NCBI GenBank assembly: GCA_050950645.1
Contig: JBMNHZ010000009.1
Coordinates: forward strand, 372,001 to 436,000
Origin: BRH-c25 sp012519325
GTDB taxonomy: Bacteria > Bacillota > Clostridia > Lutisporales > Lutisporaceae
Direction of reading: 5' to 3'
Length of the DNA: 64,000 nt
The translations under genes were made by a program, and so were the position numbers. Shown piece after piece: positions 61,495 to 64,000 of this stretch (within the stretch, counting starts at the first letter, position 1; the number at the start of each line of letters is the position of its first letter). Below the pieces are notes generated by a model that saw only the letters and a program-made list of their open reading frames with translations, did no database searches and was not told the origin of the DNA.

Positions 61495-61779
61495 TTAAGC
61501 AACCTGATTATAGACTTCAAGTGGAGTATAGTAATCCAGGATCTTCCTTGGATAATTGTTTAACCAATTTTCGATGCGCTTTATTTCCTGTTTACTATAT
61601 TTACCAATATCTGCTCCTTTGGGTATAAAGCGGCGTATCATCCGGTTCATATTCTCATTGCTCCCTCGTTCATATGCACTATATGGGTGTGCGTAAAATA
61701 CCATCGTTCTTGCTTTCTTCTTACCAAGGCAAGACCTCTCCATTTCCGAACTGTTTAAAAACTCTGAACCATTATTGCG
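61495..61779 (-). pseudogene. IS30-family transposase fragment (C-terminal part)
   Basis: The minus strand reads NNGSEFLNSSEMER, MVFYAHPYSAYERGSNENMNRMIRRFIPKGADIG and NYPRKILDYYTPLEVYNQV, the C-terminal DDE half of IS30 transposases with the final Glu. The N-terminal part is replaced at about 61779 by the end of an IS21-family element. The IS30 end probably lies near 61455-61490. Confidence 0.85.
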
Positions 61780-61906
61780 TATACCGGAACATCCGGACGG
61801 CGATTCCGGAAACATCCGGACACGAAACCGGAGGTATCCGGACACTTTGCCAGCTAACTTGATTGTAAAATAAATGCTCCATTTGAGCAACAATAATTAG
61901 CATTAT

Positions 61907-62662
61907 TTAGATCTTGTCCAGATTCTGCATCTTCCTGGTTGCTATAACTTCTCTCATCGAGAGCTTTGAATCAAGCTCCAGAATATATGAGTTATGGATG
62001 ATCCTATCCATTATTGCATCAGCTATTGTCGGGTCAGGGAAAAACTCATACCACTGGCTTTGGGATATTTGTCCGGACAGGATCATTGAACCCCTGTTGT
62101 AACGTGATTCTGCAATCTCCAGTATGTCCCGGCTTTCTTCCAAGGTGTATGACTTCAAACCTATATCATCAAGTATAAGGAGACGGGTGTTTTGAAGCCC
62201 TCGCATAAACTTTGAATACTGGCTGTTGGACTTTGCTTCTTGAATTTCCAGAAGCAGCTCCGGAATTCTGAAGTACTTTACAGTATAACCTTTTCTGCAG
62301 GCACTATTGCCGAAGGCACAAATCAAGTAGGTTTTTCCGCTGCCGGTCTTTCCGGTAGTGATGATATTTAGTGATTTTTCGATGAAATCACAGCTTGCGA
62401 GTTCAAGGATTGACTGCTTATTAATAGTTCTATCGGATGAATAATCTATGTCTTCGATGCAGGCATTTATGCCAAGGTTGGCATTCCTGAGCAAGCGTTT
62501 TATCTTGGAGTTCTTCTTGGCCATCCATTCTTTCTCAACCATAAGACCAAGTCGTTCTTCAAAGCTCAGTTCCAAATATGATGGGTCTGGTTGGCTTAGC
62601 ATCTGAGCCATGGTTTTAAGCTTCATATCCCTGAGTTTCTCGATTGTTTGGTTGTTAAGCAT
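61907..62662 (-). CDS. istB: IS21-family helper ATPase IstB
   Basis: 251 residues, AAA+ ATPase. Walker A ITTGKTGSGKTYLICAFG near residue 108, Walker B in RLLILDDIGLKSY, sensor region in RGSMILSGQISQSQWYEFF. Stimulates transposition by IstA. It overlaps istA by eight bases, as usual. Confidence 0.95.
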   Translation of the reverse strand: MLNNQTIEKLRDMKLKTMAQMLSQPDPSYLELSFEERLGLMVEKEWMAKKNSKIKRLLRNANLGINACIEDIDYSSDRTINKQSILELASCDFIEKSLNIITTGKTGSGKTYLICAFGNSACRKGYTVKYFRIPELLLEIQEAKSNSQYSKFMRGLQNTRLLILDDIGLKSYTLEESRDILEIAESRYNRGSMILSGQISQSQWYEFFPDPTIADAIMDRIIHNSYILELDSKLSMREVIATRKMQNLDKI

Positions 62663-64000
62663 TCAGTCCACCTCCTGCATAGGATTTAGCTCCACGCAGA
62701 TTACTGTTGGGAACTACTTTTTCACCTTCAGAGGATGCTTCTTTTGAAGATATTTGTCTGAGTATGATACTAAAGTACTTGTAGCTACAGGTTCTCTTTT
62801 CAAGTGCTTCCCTGCTTGCTGCTTCTACAGTTTCTGAGGGATATTGTGAAGAAAGTCTCATAATACCCATACAGGCTCGATAGGTCTGTACAGGATATTC
62901 CCGGCTTTCAAGTATACTTGCAATTAGCTGCTTAGTCTGTGGACCGATTTTTTCAGCCCAAGCCAAATATCTTGCGGAGTTCCAGCCTGTAACAGCCTTA
63001 TGTGATTCCGGCATGTGCTCCGGTAAGGTTGTATACCTTTTGTATGTATTAAAGTTTCTCTGATGAGCTGCTATCCTTACATTGTCTATAAATATCTCAA
63101 TAGTCGAGTTAGTAGCTCGTATAGCAGCAATCTTGCCGATGTTGGTATAATGAACGCTGTAGTAGAAGCCTTCATATTCAACATGGTAGTTGAAAGCTAC
63201 CTTAACCTCCTTCCAGTCGGCATACTCATAACGAGCAGCCGGTAAAGGCTTGAGTGCCGGTTTATCAATAGCTTCAAAGGCAGATAAACGGTTGCCTTCA
63301 ATCTTCTGGAAGGGTCTGTTGATGAATTTATTAAGTTCAGTTCTTACCGCCTTGTTAATTTCAATGAGGCTGAAAAACTGATGGTTCCTTAATGCAGCAA
63401 TGATCCGCCTTGAAATATTGCCAACCATGTTTTCATCAGCAGCTTTATCCTTAGGTTTTTTAGGCCTGGCTGGAATCAGAGTTGTTCCGTAATGCGCTGC
63501 CATCTCGGTATAACTTTTATTTAACTGTGGATCTACCAGATCCGGCATTTTAACAGCAGTCTTGGTATTGTCAGGAATCGTAATTCTTGGTACTCCGCCA
63601 TAGTATTCAAAAGCTCTAATATGAGCATCAATCCAGTTTGGAAGCTTCATATCCTCATAGGCGTAAGCAAAGGGATATGAAGAAGCAGGAAGGACTGATA
63701 CGAAAATATATGCTTCCTTTTCCTTACCGGAGGGAAGTTCAATGTAAGGGATTGTGCTGCCTGCCCAATCAACCTGCATCTCTTCTCCTGCTTTATGCTC
63801 AATATGCATTGATATCTGGTTGGTTTTCTTGAAGTTTCTGTATCGCTCACAAAACTGTGTATACATTAAGCCGTCGGGATTATCTCTTTTATACTCTTCC
63901 CACAGAAGCATCAGTGTTACATTTTTCTTTTTCATCTCGTTGAAGATGTGATCTAAATCAGGCTCTATTGCTTTGTTACGAGCTTCTGATGGGGGATAAA
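62655..64000 (-). CDS. istA: IS21-family transposase IstA (5' end outside window)
   Basis: The frame is open from the window edge; the codons before the internal ATG at 63935 read YPPSEARNKAIEPDLDHIFNE, a typical IstA segment, so the true start lies beyond 64000. The rve core includes HKAGEEMQVDWAGSTIPYI (first Asp), TIPDNTKTAV (second Asp) and KPKDKAADENMVGNISRRII (Glu region); the C-terminal domain follows. Confidence 0.93.
   Translation of the reverse strand, partial: YPPSEARNKAIEPDLDHIFNEMKKKNVTLMLLWEEYKRDNPDGLMYTQFCERYRNFKKTNQISMHIEHKAGEEMQVDWAGSTIPYIELPSGKEKEAYIFVSVLPASSYPFAYAYEDMKLPNWIDAHIRAFEYYGGVPRITIPDNTKTAVKMPDLVDPQLNKSYTEMAAHYGTTLIPARPKKPKDKAADENMVGNISRRIIAALRNHQFFSLIEINKAVRTELNKFINRPFQKIEGNRLSAFEAIDKPALKPLPAARYEYADWKEVKVAFNYHVEYEGFYYSVHYTNIGKIAAIRATNSTIEIFIDNVRIAAHQRNFNTYKRYTTLPEHMPESHKAVTGWNSARYLAWAEKIGPQTKQLIASILESREYPVQTYRACMGIMRLSSQYPSETVEAASREALEKRTCSYKYFSIILRQISSKEASSEGEKVVPNSNLRGAKSYAGGGLNA

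Larger units (their letters stand above)
61780..64000 (-). mobile_element. IS21-family insertion sequence (partial, runs off window)
   Basis: istA and istB in minus orientation, plus a terminal region with three ATCCGGAC repeats at 61791, 61814 and 61836 (spacing about 22 bp), typical of multiple transposase sites at IS21 ends. It interrupts an IS30 transposase gene. The other end lies beyond 64000. Confidence 0.85.

Noticed and set aside
61470..61500. A degraded end of cassette 12 in ACATTAAATGTCGCCT after the IS256 element
   Set aside because: It partly resembles the expected end (CATTACCTGTCGTATAAC), but the stretch is equally explained as the terminal inverted repeat of the adjoining IS30 fragment, and no attC body follows.

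Overview
The window looks like chromosome of an anaerobic, spore-forming Clostridia-type Firmicute. It opens with the end of the ribosomal-protein operon in firmicute order (secY, adk, map, a small KOW protein, infA, rpmJ, rpsM, rpsK, rpsD, rpoA, rplQ, then ecfA1-ecfA2-ecfT, truA, rplM, rpsI). It also carries spore-wall enzymes (CwlD, a LysM-GH18 SleL type, a SleB type), a c-di-AMP riboswitch and AT-rich coding with strong AGGAGG ribosome binding sites.

Layout: 1-9.9 kb, translation and ECF transporter genes. 9.9-13.8 kb, ferrous iron transport (feoAB, minus strand) with a DtxR-type regulator, and a small HTH/membrane-protein pair with a perfect palindromic operator. 13.9-18.2 kb, a polyamine-type ABC transporter operon in decay (ATPase with an internal in-frame deletion, creatininase lacking its N-terminus). 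18.3-20.1 kb, an ISLre2-type element. 20.2-34.9 kb, housekeeping and sporulation genes: MazG-like protein, flavin reductase, an Ldh2-type dehydrogenase with malic enzyme, cwlD, a cNMP/DUF2225 protein, sleL, tRNA-Glu, cysK, TrkA with two tandem TrkH proteins, and sleB behind a ydaO riboswitch. 34.9-44.3 kb, a decayed region with an NADH-dehydrogenase remnant, a Memo-AMMECR1 fusion with its radical SAM partner, DUF1189, a phosphodiesterase, a thioesterase pseudogene, and a molybdenum-related set (mobA, carbonic anhydrase, formate/nitrite channel, candidate Moco riboswitch, moaA, MOSC).

44.4-59.8 kb is the most unusual part and reads as a chromosomal integron. A tyrosine recombinase gene is followed by an attI-like junction and 12 same-orientation attC-like sites. 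Eleven are about 190 bp with elaborate internal inverted repeats; one is a 112-bp site of another type. They delimit 12 complete cassettes and one truncated cassette. The cassettes carry toxin-antitoxin loci (AbrB/PIN, a small antitoxin with Doc, HicA/HicB with a SecB-like third gene), defence-like genes (HNH, PD-(D/E)XK-like, HEPN-like and AbiGi-like proteins) and unknowns. Each complete cassette has a start and an end that are complementary to each other over roughly 20 nt, and one 1,200-bp cassette occurs twice with both copies bounded exactly at the core sites. The recombinase lacks the insertion typical of IntI, has an extra N-terminal domain and is transcribed toward the array.

59.4-64 kb: the array ends in a par/Fst-like type I toxin locus and a pile of insertion sequences (IS256 with clear inverted and direct repeats, an IS30 fragment cut by an IS21-family element that runs off the window).
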